Below are positions 7,433-12,968 of a stretch of DNA of 13,087 nt, piece by piece (positions within the stretch are counted from its first letter, which is position 1; every line of letters begins with the position of its first letter). A program made the position numbers and the translations under genes. Below the pieces are notes generated by a model. The model was not told where the DNA came from. It did not search any database and saw only the letters and a list, made by a program, of their open reading frames with translations. This DNA is from an uncultured Collinsella sp. (GTDB lineage: Bacteria > Actinomycetota > Coriobacteriia > Coriobacteriales > Coriobacteriaceae). The DNA lies in NCBI GenBank assembly GCA_900545165.1, contig UQYA01000050.1:1-13087 (forward strand), in the 5' to 3' direction.

Positions 7433-8467
7433 ATGGGTAAAACGGTTCTTACCTTCGGCGAGATCATGATGAGACTCTCACCCAAAGACCACCTGCGTAT
7501 TGAGCAGGCAACCGAGTTTGACGTCCGCTACGGCGGCGCCGAGGCCAACACTGCGCTTTCCCTGGCCTACCAGGGCGACAAGGCCGCTTACGTCTCCGTT
7601 GTCCCGGCCAACCGTCTGGGCGAGTGCGCCCTGCGTTCGCTGAAGGCCTACGGCGTCGACACCACGCGCGTCGTGCGTCAGGGCGACCGTCTTGGCTCCT
7701 ATGTGTTTGAGGTCGGCGCCTCGCAGCGCGGTAACGGTTGCGTCTACGACCGCAAGTACTCTGCCATCAACATGGCCAAGCGCGACGTCTTTAACTGGGA
7801 CGAGATCCTCAAGGGCATCGATGTCTTCTATTTCTCCGGCGTGACCCCCGCCGTCTCCGATGAGATGGCTGCCGCCTGCAAGGATGCCCTCACCGCCTGC
7901 CGCGCCAAGGGCATCACGACCGTGTGCGACGTGAACTATCGCGGCAAGATGTGGTCGCCCGAGAAGTCGCAGGCCACCATGAAGGAGCTCCTGCCGCTCG
8001 TCGACATCTGCATCGCCAACGACGAGGACGCACCCGCCGGCCTCGGCATGACCTGCGTCTCCGGCTCCCTTGCCCACGGCATCGAGGAGCGCGACACCTA
8101 CGTCGAGATGGCCCGTCAGATTTGCGCCGAGTACGGCTGCAAGAAGGTCGCTTCGGTCGTCCGCAACATCTCCTGCGTCGAGCGCTCCATCTGGATGGGC
8201 ATGCTCTTTGACGCCGAGAGTGGCGAGCACTGGTTCTCCCCTGCTCACGACGTACACGTGCTCGAGGGTGTTGCCGCCGGCGACGCTTTCAACGCCGGCC
8301 TCGTCCATGCCCTCATCAACGACTTTGACCCGCAGGACGCCGTCAACTACGCGATTGCAGCCTCGATCCTCAAGCTCACCATCAAGGGCGATTCCAACTT
8401 GGTAACCGCAGGCGAGATTGCAGCCGTGGCATCCGCCGCCGACGGTGGCACCCGCGTCGCGCGCTAG
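7433..8467 (+). CDS. kdgK: 2-keto-3-deoxygluconate kinase (PfkB family)
   Basis: This 344-aa sugar kinase would phosphorylate 2-keto-3-deoxygluconate with ATP to give KDPG, the substrate of the aldolase encoded next. PfkB features seen are the N-terminal FGEIMMRLSP, GGAEANTALSLA (34-45) for substrate binding, FYFSGVTPAVSDE (132-144) as in KDG kinases, the strand CDVNYRGKMW (165-174), and the C-terminal signature GVAAGDAFNAGLVHAL (279-294) with catalytic Asp284. That signature has Ala where most family members have Gly in GAGD. The start at 7433 has AAGGAG 10 bases upstream; an in-frame ATG at 7370 lies inside the leader hairpin and is rejected. It is expressed from the operator-controlled promoter and followed by eda after a 253-base structured spacer. 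A related sugar-acid substrate cannot be excluded, but eda as the neighbour supports KDG. Confidence 0.9.
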   Translation: MGKTVLTFGEIMMRLSPKDHLRIEQATEFDVRYGGAEANTALSLAYQGDKAAYVSVVPANRLGECALRSLKAYGVDTTRVVRQGDRLGSYVFEVGASQRGNGCVYDRKYSAINMAKRDVFNWDEILKGIDVFYFSGVTPAVSDEMAAACKDALTACRAKGITTVCDVNYRGKMWSPEKSQATMKELLPLVDICIANDEDAPAGLGMTCVSGSLAHGIEERDTYVEMARQICAEYGCKKVASVVRNISCVERSIWMGMLFDAESGEHWFSPAHDVHVLEGVAAGDAFNAGLVHALINDFDPQDAVNYAIAASILKLTIKGDSNLVTAGEIAAVASAADGGTRVAR

Positions 8468-8481
8468 TCCGTCTCCATTCC

Positions 8482-8521
8482 GCGGGCCGCAGCTTTCCAA
8501 TCCCATACCCCTGCGGCCCGC
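8482..8521 (+). terminator. Strong hairpin after kdgK, possible terminator or RNA-processing site
   Basis: GCGGGCCGCAG (8482-8492) pairs perfectly over 11 bp with CTGCGGCCCGC (8511-8521). The tail is TCCCCGATTCC, not a T tract, so rho-independent termination is doubtful. The loop contains AATCCCATACC, close to the conserved loop AGTCCCATTCC of the next hairpin, suggesting it could belong to the same leader RNA. It may instead protect the kdgK mRNA 3' end. Confidence 0.5.
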
Positions 8522-8537
8522 TCCCCGATTCCTCCGG

Positions 8538-8670
8538 CCGGGCAAAACCACCAGTCCCATTCCGGTTTTGCCTGGCATCCCCTACACGACTGGTCGAGCA
8601 GCCGGTTTTGGAATTGCTTGAACCCCAAGCAGTGCCTCCGATAACCAATCCAAAATCGGCTCCTGACCAG
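8538..8670 (+). promoter_or_regulatory. Riboswitch-like leader element upstream of eda (copy A)
   Basis: Hairpin P1 pairs 8538-8549 with 8564-8575 (one wobble) around a 14-base loop ending AGTCCCATTCC. Then P2 pairs CTGGTC (8590-8595) with GACCAG (8665-8670), P3 pairs 8601-8611 with 8650-8660 (11 bp, one wobble), P4 pairs GCTTG with CAAGC (8616-8630), and the unpaired part contains AGTGCCTCCGATAACC. The loop bases CCAGTC (8551-8556) can also pair with GACTGG (8588-8593), which overlaps P2, so the two pairings exclude each other. A second copy is at 10777-10901 with compensatory changes. No known class is recognised. It ends 50 bases before the eda start. Confidence 0.7.
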
Positions 8671-8720
8671 CACATTTGGCAATCACGCGCCCATGCGCGC
8701 CACACATCGAAAGGAACATC

Positions 8721-9362
8721 ATGTTCGATCAGTTCTACACCACGCTTGAGTCCCTGGGCATCGTGCCGGTCGTTGTGCTCGACAAGGTCGAGGACGCCGC
8801 TCCGCTCGCCCACGCCCTTATGGCAGCTGGCATGAAGTCCGCCGAGGTCACCTTCCGCACCGCCTGCGCCGCCGAGTGCATCGCCGCTATGGCCGAGGCC
8901 GAGCCCGAGATGTGCGTTGGCGCCGGCACTGTCCTGACCGTCGAGCAGGTTGAGCAGGCCCGCGCCGCCGGTGCCAAGTTCATCGTCTCCCCGGGTTACA
9001 ACGAGGACGTCGTGAAGCACTGCATCGATATCGACCTGCCCGTCCTTCCCGGCACCGTGACCCCCTCCGAGGTCACCGCAGCCGAGAACCTGGGCCTCAA
9101 GGTCACCAAGTTCTTCCCCGCGTCCCAGTATGGCGGCCTGAACACCATCAAGGCCCTCGCCGCTCCGTTTGTCGGTCACCGCTTTATGCCTACCGGCGGC
9201 GTGAGCACCGCCAACGTCGAGGAGTACCTGAGCTCCTCCGCCATCATCGCCTGCGGTGGCACCTGGATGGTCAAGCCGGCCCTGTTTGCCGACGGCGACT
9301 TCTCCAAGGTCGAGCAGATCGCCCGCGAGGCCATGGACGTCGTCAAGAAGGTCCGCGGCTAG
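8721..9362 (+). CDS. eda: KDPG aldolase (2-dehydro-3-deoxy-phosphogluconate aldolase)
   Basis: This 213-aa class I aldolase cleaves KDPG to pyruvate and glyceraldehyde-3-phosphate, the last step of the Entner-Doudoroff and hexuronate routes. Length is typical. Key residues are visible: Glu42 and Arg46 in AEVTFRT, the GAGTVLT loop (67-73), SPGYN (90-94), the Schiff-base Lys130 in LKVTKFFPA, and the phosphate-binding PTGGVS (157-162). The start at 8721 has AAAGGA 5 bases upstream; the in-frame ATG at 8676 has no ribosome site. It follows kdgK, whose product is its substrate. The long structured leader means its expression is probably tuned separately from kdgK. It ends at a strong terminator. 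Confidence 0.95.
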   Translation: MFDQFYTTLESLGIVPVVVLDKVEDAAPLAHALMAAGMKSAEVTFRTACAAECIAAMAEAEPEMCVGAGTVLTVEQVEQARAAGAKFIVSPGYNEDVVKHCIDIDLPVLPGTVTPSEVTAAENLGLKVTKFFPASQYGGLNTIKALAAPFVGHRFMPTGGVSTANVEEYLSSSAIIACGGTWMVKPALFADGDFSKVEQIAREAMDVVKKVRG

Positions 9363-9380
9363 GTTTAGCTCTCTATCGTG

Positions 9381-9417
9381 AAAGGGGGCGTGCCCTAGAC
9401 CTCGCCCCCTTTCTTTT
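9381..9417 (+). terminator. Rho-independent terminator of eda
   Basis: AAAGGGGGCG (9381-9390) pairs perfectly with CGCCCCCTTT (9403-9412) and is followed by CTTTT. It lies 18 bases after the stop codon. Confidence 0.9.
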
Positions 9418-9644
9418 AAAGCGGCTCGGAAGCGCGCCGTTTCCGTCACGAACAAGAACCAAAACCGTCTTGTATGCTGATAGAACGTGACGGAAGCGAC
9501 ACGCCCCCGAGCCGCTTTGTATAATCGGCTGGCAGTCGCGCTCAACTGAGCCACTTCGGTAAAAGCCGAGCCATCAAAACAGCTGCGGCGCCGTCTGGAG
9601 GAATGGACCTTTGCTTCCGGTCTTTTCCTCCAAGCGGCACCGCA
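9418..9644. other. Gene-free interval with three successive nested inverted-repeat structures
   Basis: No convincing gene lies between eda and gntR. Unit 1: AAAGCGGCTCGG (9418-9429) pairs with 9507-9518; inside it TTCCGTCACG (9441-9450) pairs with 9486-9495; inside that ACAAGA (9452-9457) pairs with TCTTGT (9468-9473). Unit 2: TCGGCT (9525-9530) pairs with AGCCGA (9564-9569), enclosing GCTC/GAGC (9540-9551). Unit 3: 9584-9593 pairs with 9635-9644 (one mismatch), then TGGAGGAA with TTCCTCCA, then GACC with GGTC around a 9-base loop. A TATAAT at 9520-9525 with GCGACA 18 bases upstream could be a plus-strand promoter for a small RNA. A remnant mobile element is the other possibility. Confidence 0.5.
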
Positions 9645-9672
9645 TCTTTGTGCCCCGGTCACACCCCAACGC

Positions 9673-9739
9673 AGTTGCGGTGAAATAGGGACTGTTTGCG
9701 CCACCTAGGTCACAAAACAGTCCCTATTTCACCGCAACT
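9673..9739. repeat. Long palindromic repeat, copy 1 (downstream of gntR)
   Basis: A perfect 25-bp inverted repeat (9673-9697 with 9715-9739) starts AGTTGCGGTGAAATAGGGAC and encloses 17 bases that include the small palindrome ACCTAGGT. It lies 14 bases past the gntR stop and lacks a T tract on either side. A sister copy is at 10519-10586. Confidence 0.8.
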
Positions 9740-9753
9740 TATATGGGGATTGA

Positions 9754-10446
9754 TTAGATGAACGAGTCTTTGGACAGCTCAAAATAGTCGGGATGCAGGG
9801 CGATAACCGGACCTTGCTCTTCGGGCATCAGGTGCAGGTGTGTCTCTGCCAGATAGCTCGCCGCGTCGGTATCGCCTCTCTTAATGGCCTCGAGAATCCG
9901 GCGGTGCTGCCGACGAATCGGCTCCCAATCCAGATCCTGCGACACCATACGCAACCAGTTGTATCGCTCAAAATGCGTATTGACGCTCTTCATCCAATCC
10001 CACAACATGTGACGGCCGGCAATCGCAAAACACGTCTCATGGAACAGGTTGTCCAGGTCAAAGAAGCGGCGCGTTTCGCCATGGTCGAGCGACTCTGACT
10101 CGGTAAGAATCTGCTCGAGCCGCTGCTTTTGCTCGGGCGTAGCAGCCGAACAACATTTAATGAGTACGCTTCTCTCGAGTTTCTCGCGCAAAAAGCAAGC
10201 GTTCTCGGCATGCTCCATGCTGATCTTAGAGACGTAGGTGCCGCTTTTGGGACGCGTTTCCACCAACTCCTGCTCGCGCAGGCGCACAAAGGACTCGCGA
10301 ATGGGCGTGCGCCCGATTCCCGTCTCCTTTTCCAGACCAATCGCCGACAGGCGCGTGCCGGGCCTGAGCTCGGCATAGATAATCTTGGAGCGCAATGCGT
10401 TGTATGCCTGGTCTTGCAGGCTCTGATAATGCTGGTGCTGTTCCAT
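9754..10446 (-). CDS. GntR-family transcriptional regulator, FadR/FCD subgroup
   Basis: This 230-aa DNA-binding protein has a GntR winged helix at about 8-75 (AYNALRSKIIYAELRPGTRL, then GIGRTPIRESFVRLREQELV and the wing RPKSGTYVSKI) and an all-helical FCD effector domain (about 80-215), with candidate ligand/metal residues in FFDLDNLFHETCF and RRQHRRILEAI and near AETHLHLM. FCD regulators usually sense organic or sugar acids such as gluconate or hexuronate products, which fits the neighbourhood. The frame is open 38 codons further upstream, through one of the palindromes; I chose 10446 because GAGG lies 5 bases before the ATG and the length is normal. A -10-like TAGTAT lies at 10496-10491. 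It faces away from the YczE-like gene. Its target is not known; the palindrome at 10610-10625 is a candidate. Confidence 0.88.
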   Translation of the reverse strand: MEQHQHYQSLQDQAYNALRSKIIYAELRPGTRLSAIGLEKETGIGRTPIRESFVRLREQELVETRPKSGTYVSKISMEHAENACFLREKLERSVLIKCCSAATPEQKQRLEQILTESESLDHGETRRFFDLDNLFHETCFAIAGRHMLWDWMKSVNTHFERYNWLRMVSQDLDWEPIRRQHRRILEAIKRGDTDAASYLAETHLHLMPEEQGPVIALHPDYFELSKDSFI

Positions 10447-10518
10447 AAAGCCCTCGGATAAGTCCTCGGTTAGTCGAATACCACCATGCAATACTATCGC
10501 ATCCCCCGCCCCCTCATA

Positions 10519-10586
10519 AGTTGCGGTGGAATAGTTCCTGCTCAAGGCCTTCAGCAGCAAAAAACAGGAACTATTCCACCGTAACT
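10519..10586. repeat. Long palindromic repeat, copy 2 (upstream of gntR)
   Basis: AGTTGCGGTGGAATAGTTCC... (10519-10540) pairs over 22 bp with 10565-10586, one wobble pair. The arm differs from copy 1 at four positions, each matched by the complementary change on the other arm. The enclosed bases include the palindrome AAGGCCTT. With copy 1 it brackets the gntR gene. Confidence 0.8.
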
Positions 10587-10609
10587 ACAGCCAACGAGTT
10601 GTTGCGATT

Positions 10610-10625
10610 AGGTGAACGTTCACCT
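10610..10625. promoter_or_regulatory. Perfect 16-bp palindrome, candidate operator
   Basis: AGGTGAACGTTCACCT is perfectly symmetric and lies in the gntR / YczE-like divergent interval, 16 bases upstream of the YczE-like promoter. This is a natural site for the GntR protein or another dimeric regulator. It is followed by TTTTATTGTTTTT, so a terminator is a formal alternative, but no plus-strand gene precedes it. Confidence 0.45.
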
Positions 10626-10641
10626 TTTTATTGTTTTTCTC

Positions 10642-10669
10642 TTCGCAAATAAAATCCCGTGCGTATACT
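10642..10669 (+). promoter_or_regulatory. Promoter of the YczE-like gene
   Basis: TTCGCA (10642-10647), 16 bases, TATACT (10664-10669). The -10 hexamer and its 10-base distance to the LacI operator match the kdgK promoter, supporting shared control. Confidence 0.55.
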
Positions 10670-10677
10670 TAGGCTCA

Positions 10678-10695
10678 AACGAAACCGATTTCGTT
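10678..10695 (+). promoter_or_regulatory. LacI-family operator upstream of the YczE-like gene
   Basis: AACGAAACCGATTTCGTT contains exactly the 14-base site found at 7302-7315 in front of kdgK. It is placed just after the -10, as at kdgK, so the LacI protein encoded at 6178-7200 probably represses both. Confidence 0.75.
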
Positions 10696-10697
10696 GA

Positions 10698-10755
10698 GCG
10701 TGGGCAATAGGATGCTAAGACGCACCCTACCATCTTGGCATCTTATCGCCCACGC
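10698..10755 (+). promoter_or_regulatory. Long leader hairpin with conserved tip, copy 2 (YczE-like gene leader)
   Basis: Arm 10698-10715 pairs with 10738-10755 over 18 positions (one wobble, one A-C mismatch). The tip AAGACGCACCCTACC (10717-10731) is identical to copy 1 at 7352-7366. Relative to copy 1 the stem differs at five positions by paired, compensating changes. It starts at the edge of the operator, as in the kdgK leader. Confidence 0.7.
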
Positions 10756-10776
10756 AATGCCATTTGCTTTCTTCTC

Positions 10777-10907
10777 GTCTCGTTGGACCTTTAGTCCCAT
10801 TCCGGCACAGCGAGACACTTCCTAGACGACTGACCGTGGGGCCGGCTTTTCTGCTTTTGCAGCAGTGCCTCCGATAACCCTCTTTTGCCGGCCCGGGTCA
10901 GCTTTTT
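10777..10907 (+). promoter_or_regulatory. Riboswitch-like leader element upstream of the YczE-like gene (copy B)
   Basis: P1 pairs 10777-10785 with 10808-10816 (one wobble), then CC/GG closes a 14-base loop TTTAGTCCCATTCC. P2 is CTGACC (10830-10835) with GGTCAG (10896-10901), P3 is GGGCCGGC (10839-10846) with GCCGGCCC (10887-10894), P4 is CTGC/GCAG (10851-10862), and AGCAGTGCCTCCGATAACC (10861-10879) is identical to copy A. TTAGTC (10791-10796) can alternatively pair with GACTGA (10828-10833), which overlaps P2. Here P2/P3 is followed by CTTTTT, so the closed form looks like an intrinsic terminator. The gene starts 27 bases later. Confidence 0.7.
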
Positions 10908-10934
10908 CACACAACCGAAAGGACGGGTAGCAAC

Positions 10935-11615
10935 ATGCGACCGCTCATCATCATGCATGGCGAGAACATCGACTGGTGCCATACCGTCATCAGAATGCTG
11001 ATGTATCTGGTGGGCGTTGCAGTACTGGCACTCGGTATGAGTCTCCAGACGGCATCCGGCCTGGGCGTCGCCGCGCTCACGTGCTTTGCCACAACCCTAT
11101 CCATGCTCACTGGCAAGACGCTCGGCTTTTGGATCACCGCAACCTACGTCGCCTACATCGTGGCGCAATTAGCCATCTTGCGAAGCGAGTTCCAGCCGCG
11201 CATCCTGCTCGAGTTGTTCTTCTCAACGCTGATTGGCGGCTTGACCGACCTCTTCATGGCGGTCAACCCACTGCATCCCACGGCACTCCCCACACAGATT
11301 GCGACCATGCTGCTCTCCCTCGCTGTCACCGCATTTGGCGTAAGTCTCGTCGTCAACATGGGCGTTGTCCCCAACGCGCCCGACGGCTTGGTGCAAGTCA
11401 TTGCCGAAAAGCTTAAACGCCGCTTTGGTGACGTAAAAGTCGTGTTTGATTGCTCACATGTCGCCGCCTCGCTCGCGTTGTCGCTGATCTTTATGTACAA
11501 CCTGGGCGGCTTTGGCGTCACGACCGCCATCTCGGCACTGTTCCTGGGCCATGTCATCAACGTCGCCAACAAGCTGTTCGCCCAGCGCTTTATCCGCGCG
11601 GCATTCGGAAAATAG
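10935..11615 (+). CDS. YczE/YitT-like integral membrane protein of unknown function
   Basis: This 226-aa protein is mostly hydrophobic, with about five or six membrane segments (roughly 20-38, 62-82, 89-109, 118-141, 172-190, 194-211). The pattern of an N-terminal segment ending GMSLQTASGLGVAALTCFATTLS, then LTDLFMAV and a segment with GVVPNAPDGLVQVIA resembles the YczE/YyaS/YitT group, whose biochemical role is not established. The start at 10935 follows AAAGGACGGG; the spacing from AAAGGA is long (11), but no better start exists. Its regulation is the clue: the same LacI operator and hairpin as kdgK and the same riboswitch-like leader as eda. This suggests it moves a sugar acid, KDG or a pathway by-product across the membrane. 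That is inference from regulation, not from its sequence. Confidence 0.8.
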   Translation: MRPLIIMHGENIDWCHTVIRMLMYLVGVAVLALGMSLQTASGLGVAALTCFATTLSMLTGKTLGFWITATYVAYIVAQLAILRSEFQPRILLELFFSTLIGGLTDLFMAVNPLHPTALPTQIATMLLSLAVTAFGVSLVVNMGVVPNAPDGLVQVIAEKLKRRFGDVKVVFDCSHVAASLALSLIFMYNLGGFGVTTAISALFLGHVINVANKLFAQRFIRAAFGK

Positions 11616-11641
11616 CACCACCGTAAGAACCCGCGAACAGC

Positions 11642-11691
11642 GCTATACGTTGCTATATCTCACTATACTTTGCTATATCTTGCTATATCTT
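11642..11691. repeat. Five tandem 10-bp repeats upstream of the AAA ATPase gene
   Basis: Five consecutive 10-base units begin at 11642, 11652, 11662, 11672 and 11682; the last two are identical (GCTATATCTT) and the others differ at one to three positions. The period equals roughly one DNA helical turn, so any protein bound would lie on one face. Each unit contains a TATA-like core that could serve as a -10. The array ends just before the AAAGG ribosome site. Confidence 0.85.
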
Positions 11692-11708
11692 GAGCAAAGG
11701 TGGCTCAC

Positions 11709-12800
11709 ATGCAAACAAACCCTTTTAAGCCCACAGCAGGTAAAACACCTCCCACGATTATCGGCCGCGAAGATGTGCTCGAAGAATTCAATGAGGGCCT
11801 CGTCAACGGGCCTGGTGCCCCGGGGCGCCTAATGCGCATAGCCGGCGTCCGTGGAACGGGCAAGACGGTCCTCCTTGACGAGTGCTCACGTTTGGCGCAA
11901 AGCCGTGGCTGGACGGTCATAAAAGAGGTCGCAACCGAGGGACTTTGCCAACGCATTCTCGAACAGCTGCAGCCCAAATTCCAGGCCAAACACGCCAGAT
12001 TTGAGCCCACCGTAGCTGACATATCCATCGGCAGCATAGACATTGAGCGAATCGGTCCATCGCTACGCGACGCCATGAGACAGACAATATCCAAGAATGA
12101 AAATGGCCTGCTCATCACTCTCGACGAGGTTCAAGACGCAGAGCTCGATGAGGTCCGAACGCTCTCCATTGCGATTCAGCAGGTTATCGGCGAAGACCTT
12201 GATATAGCCTTTGTTTTTGCGGGGCTGTCTTCGATGATTGAAAGCATCATCAACGGAAAGACACTTACGTTTTTGCGCCGTGCCCTCCCCTTTGACCTGA
12301 AGGCTGTGGCAGTAACCGAAGTGTCGTACTCCCTCGAGGAAACCATTGAAGCGTCTGGCATGGAGTTGCAGCCAGGTATTGCCGGCCAACTTGCCGAGGC
12401 AACGCAAGGTTATCCTTTCATGATCCAACTCGTTGGATACTACGCATGGCAGTTGGCAAGACGCGCACATACACCGATTATTGGAGAAGAAGAAGCCGAG
12501 CGCGGCATTGCAACGGCACGCGAACGCTTCTGTGCCATGGTGATTGAGCCCGCGCTACAGCGCATTCCGCCCACGTGCATCGCTTATCTGCTGAGCATGG
12601 CATCTTTGGGGCAGACGAGCTCGACCAGCATGGTTGCCGATGCCCTAAACAAAACGCCTCAACAGGTGAGTTCCGTCCGCAGCCGCCTGTTAAGAGAATC
12701 GATTATCGAGGCTCCCTCGTACGGCAAGGTCTCATTTGCCATCCCCTACATGCGCGACTACCTCTACGAGCACAAAGCCGAACTGGAAGTTGAACTGTAG
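11709..12800 (+). CDS. AAA/STAND-type ATPase with C-terminal winged-helix domain
   Basis: This 363-aa protein has the layout of AAA_16 / Orc1-Cdc6-like ATPases: an N-terminal IIGREDVLEEF box (17-27), Walker A GVRGTGKT (46-53), Walker B LLITLDE (134-140), a sensor-1-like strand FVFAGLSS (168-175), a helical lid with YPFMIQLVGYYAW (235-247), and a C-terminal winged-helix-like domain (about 285-350) in which TPQQVSSVRSRLLRESIIE looks like the recognition helix. Such proteins bind ATP and often DNA; the biological role of this subgroup is not known to me. I start at ATG 11709, 8 bases after AAAGG; a GTG at 11700 overlaps that ribosome site. It is flanked by two unusual repeat sets that may be its DNA targets. 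Composition is mixed, slightly lower G+C than kdgK/eda. Confidence 0.85.
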   Translation: MQTNPFKPTAGKTPPTIIGREDVLEEFNEGLVNGPGAPGRLMRIAGVRGTGKTVLLDECSRLAQSRGWTVIKEVATEGLCQRILEQLQPKFQAKHARFEPTVADISIGSIDIERIGPSLRDAMRQTISKNENGLLITLDEVQDAELDEVRTLSIAIQQVIGEDLDIAFVFAGLSSMIESIINGKTLTFLRRALPFDLKAVAVTEVSYSLEETIEASGMELQPGIAGQLAEATQGYPFMIQLVGYYAWQLARRAHTPIIGEEEAERGIATARERFCAMVIEPALQRIPPTCIAYLLSMASLGQTSSTSMVADALNKTPQQVSSVRSRLLRESIIEAPSYGKVSFAIPYMRDYLYEHKAELEVEL

Positions 12801-12819
12801 AAACGGCAACTGCCCTGCA

Positions 12820-12968
12820 AGACGAAAACCGTTTTCGTACGGATTAAAGCAGACGTAAACGATTTTCGTCTTGATTTGCGTACGGAATTAAGACGTAAAT
12901 TGCGCTTTCGTACGCTTATTACCAGACGCAAATTGTTTTCGTCCGGCCATGCGTCCCCAATCTAGACG
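12820..12968. repeat. Array of imperfect GACG-NAAA...TTTCGT palindromes after the ATPase gene
   Basis: AGACGNAAA starts at 12820, 12851, 12891, 12924 and 12964, 31 to 40 bases apart. The first four continue into inverted copies (TTTCGT). The first is a perfect palindrome, ACGAAAAC-C-GTTTTCGT (12822-12838), and the others have two or more mismatches; the fifth is a half copy. CGTACG follows copies 1 and 3 and occurs between copies 2 and 3. The stretch is A+T-rich (23 G+C in 12841-12900). Spacers are too short and too similar for CRISPR. Confidence 0.7.

Noticed and set aside
7478..8578. Long minus-strand open frame opposite kdgK
   Set aside because: Composition shadow of a conserved kinase; no ribosome site and no recognisable domain.
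9525..9569. tRNA-like cloverleaf on the minus strand (GTGGCTCAGTTGAGC resembles a D arm)
   Set aside because: There is no anticodon stem-loop of correct size and no TTCGANTC-type T loop; only the D-arm-like part fits.
8382..9704. Long minus-strand open frame opposite eda
   Set aside because: It covers the complement of a clearly conserved aldolase and of structured intergenic DNA; its low-complexity Gly/Asp-rich translation is a mirror of G+C-rich codons.
10610..10637. Intrinsic terminator formed by the palindrome and following T-rich stretch
   Set aside because: The stem leaves only a 4-base loop and no plus-strand gene upstream needs termination; an operator is more likely.
11700..11708. 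GTG start for the AAA ATPase
   Set aside because: It overlaps the AAAGG that serves as ribosome site for the ATG at 11709, and nothing suitable lies upstream of the GTG.
12820..12968. CRISPR array
   Set aside because: Repeats are short and diverged, gaps vary from 31 to 40 bases and themselves resemble one another; no cas gene is present.
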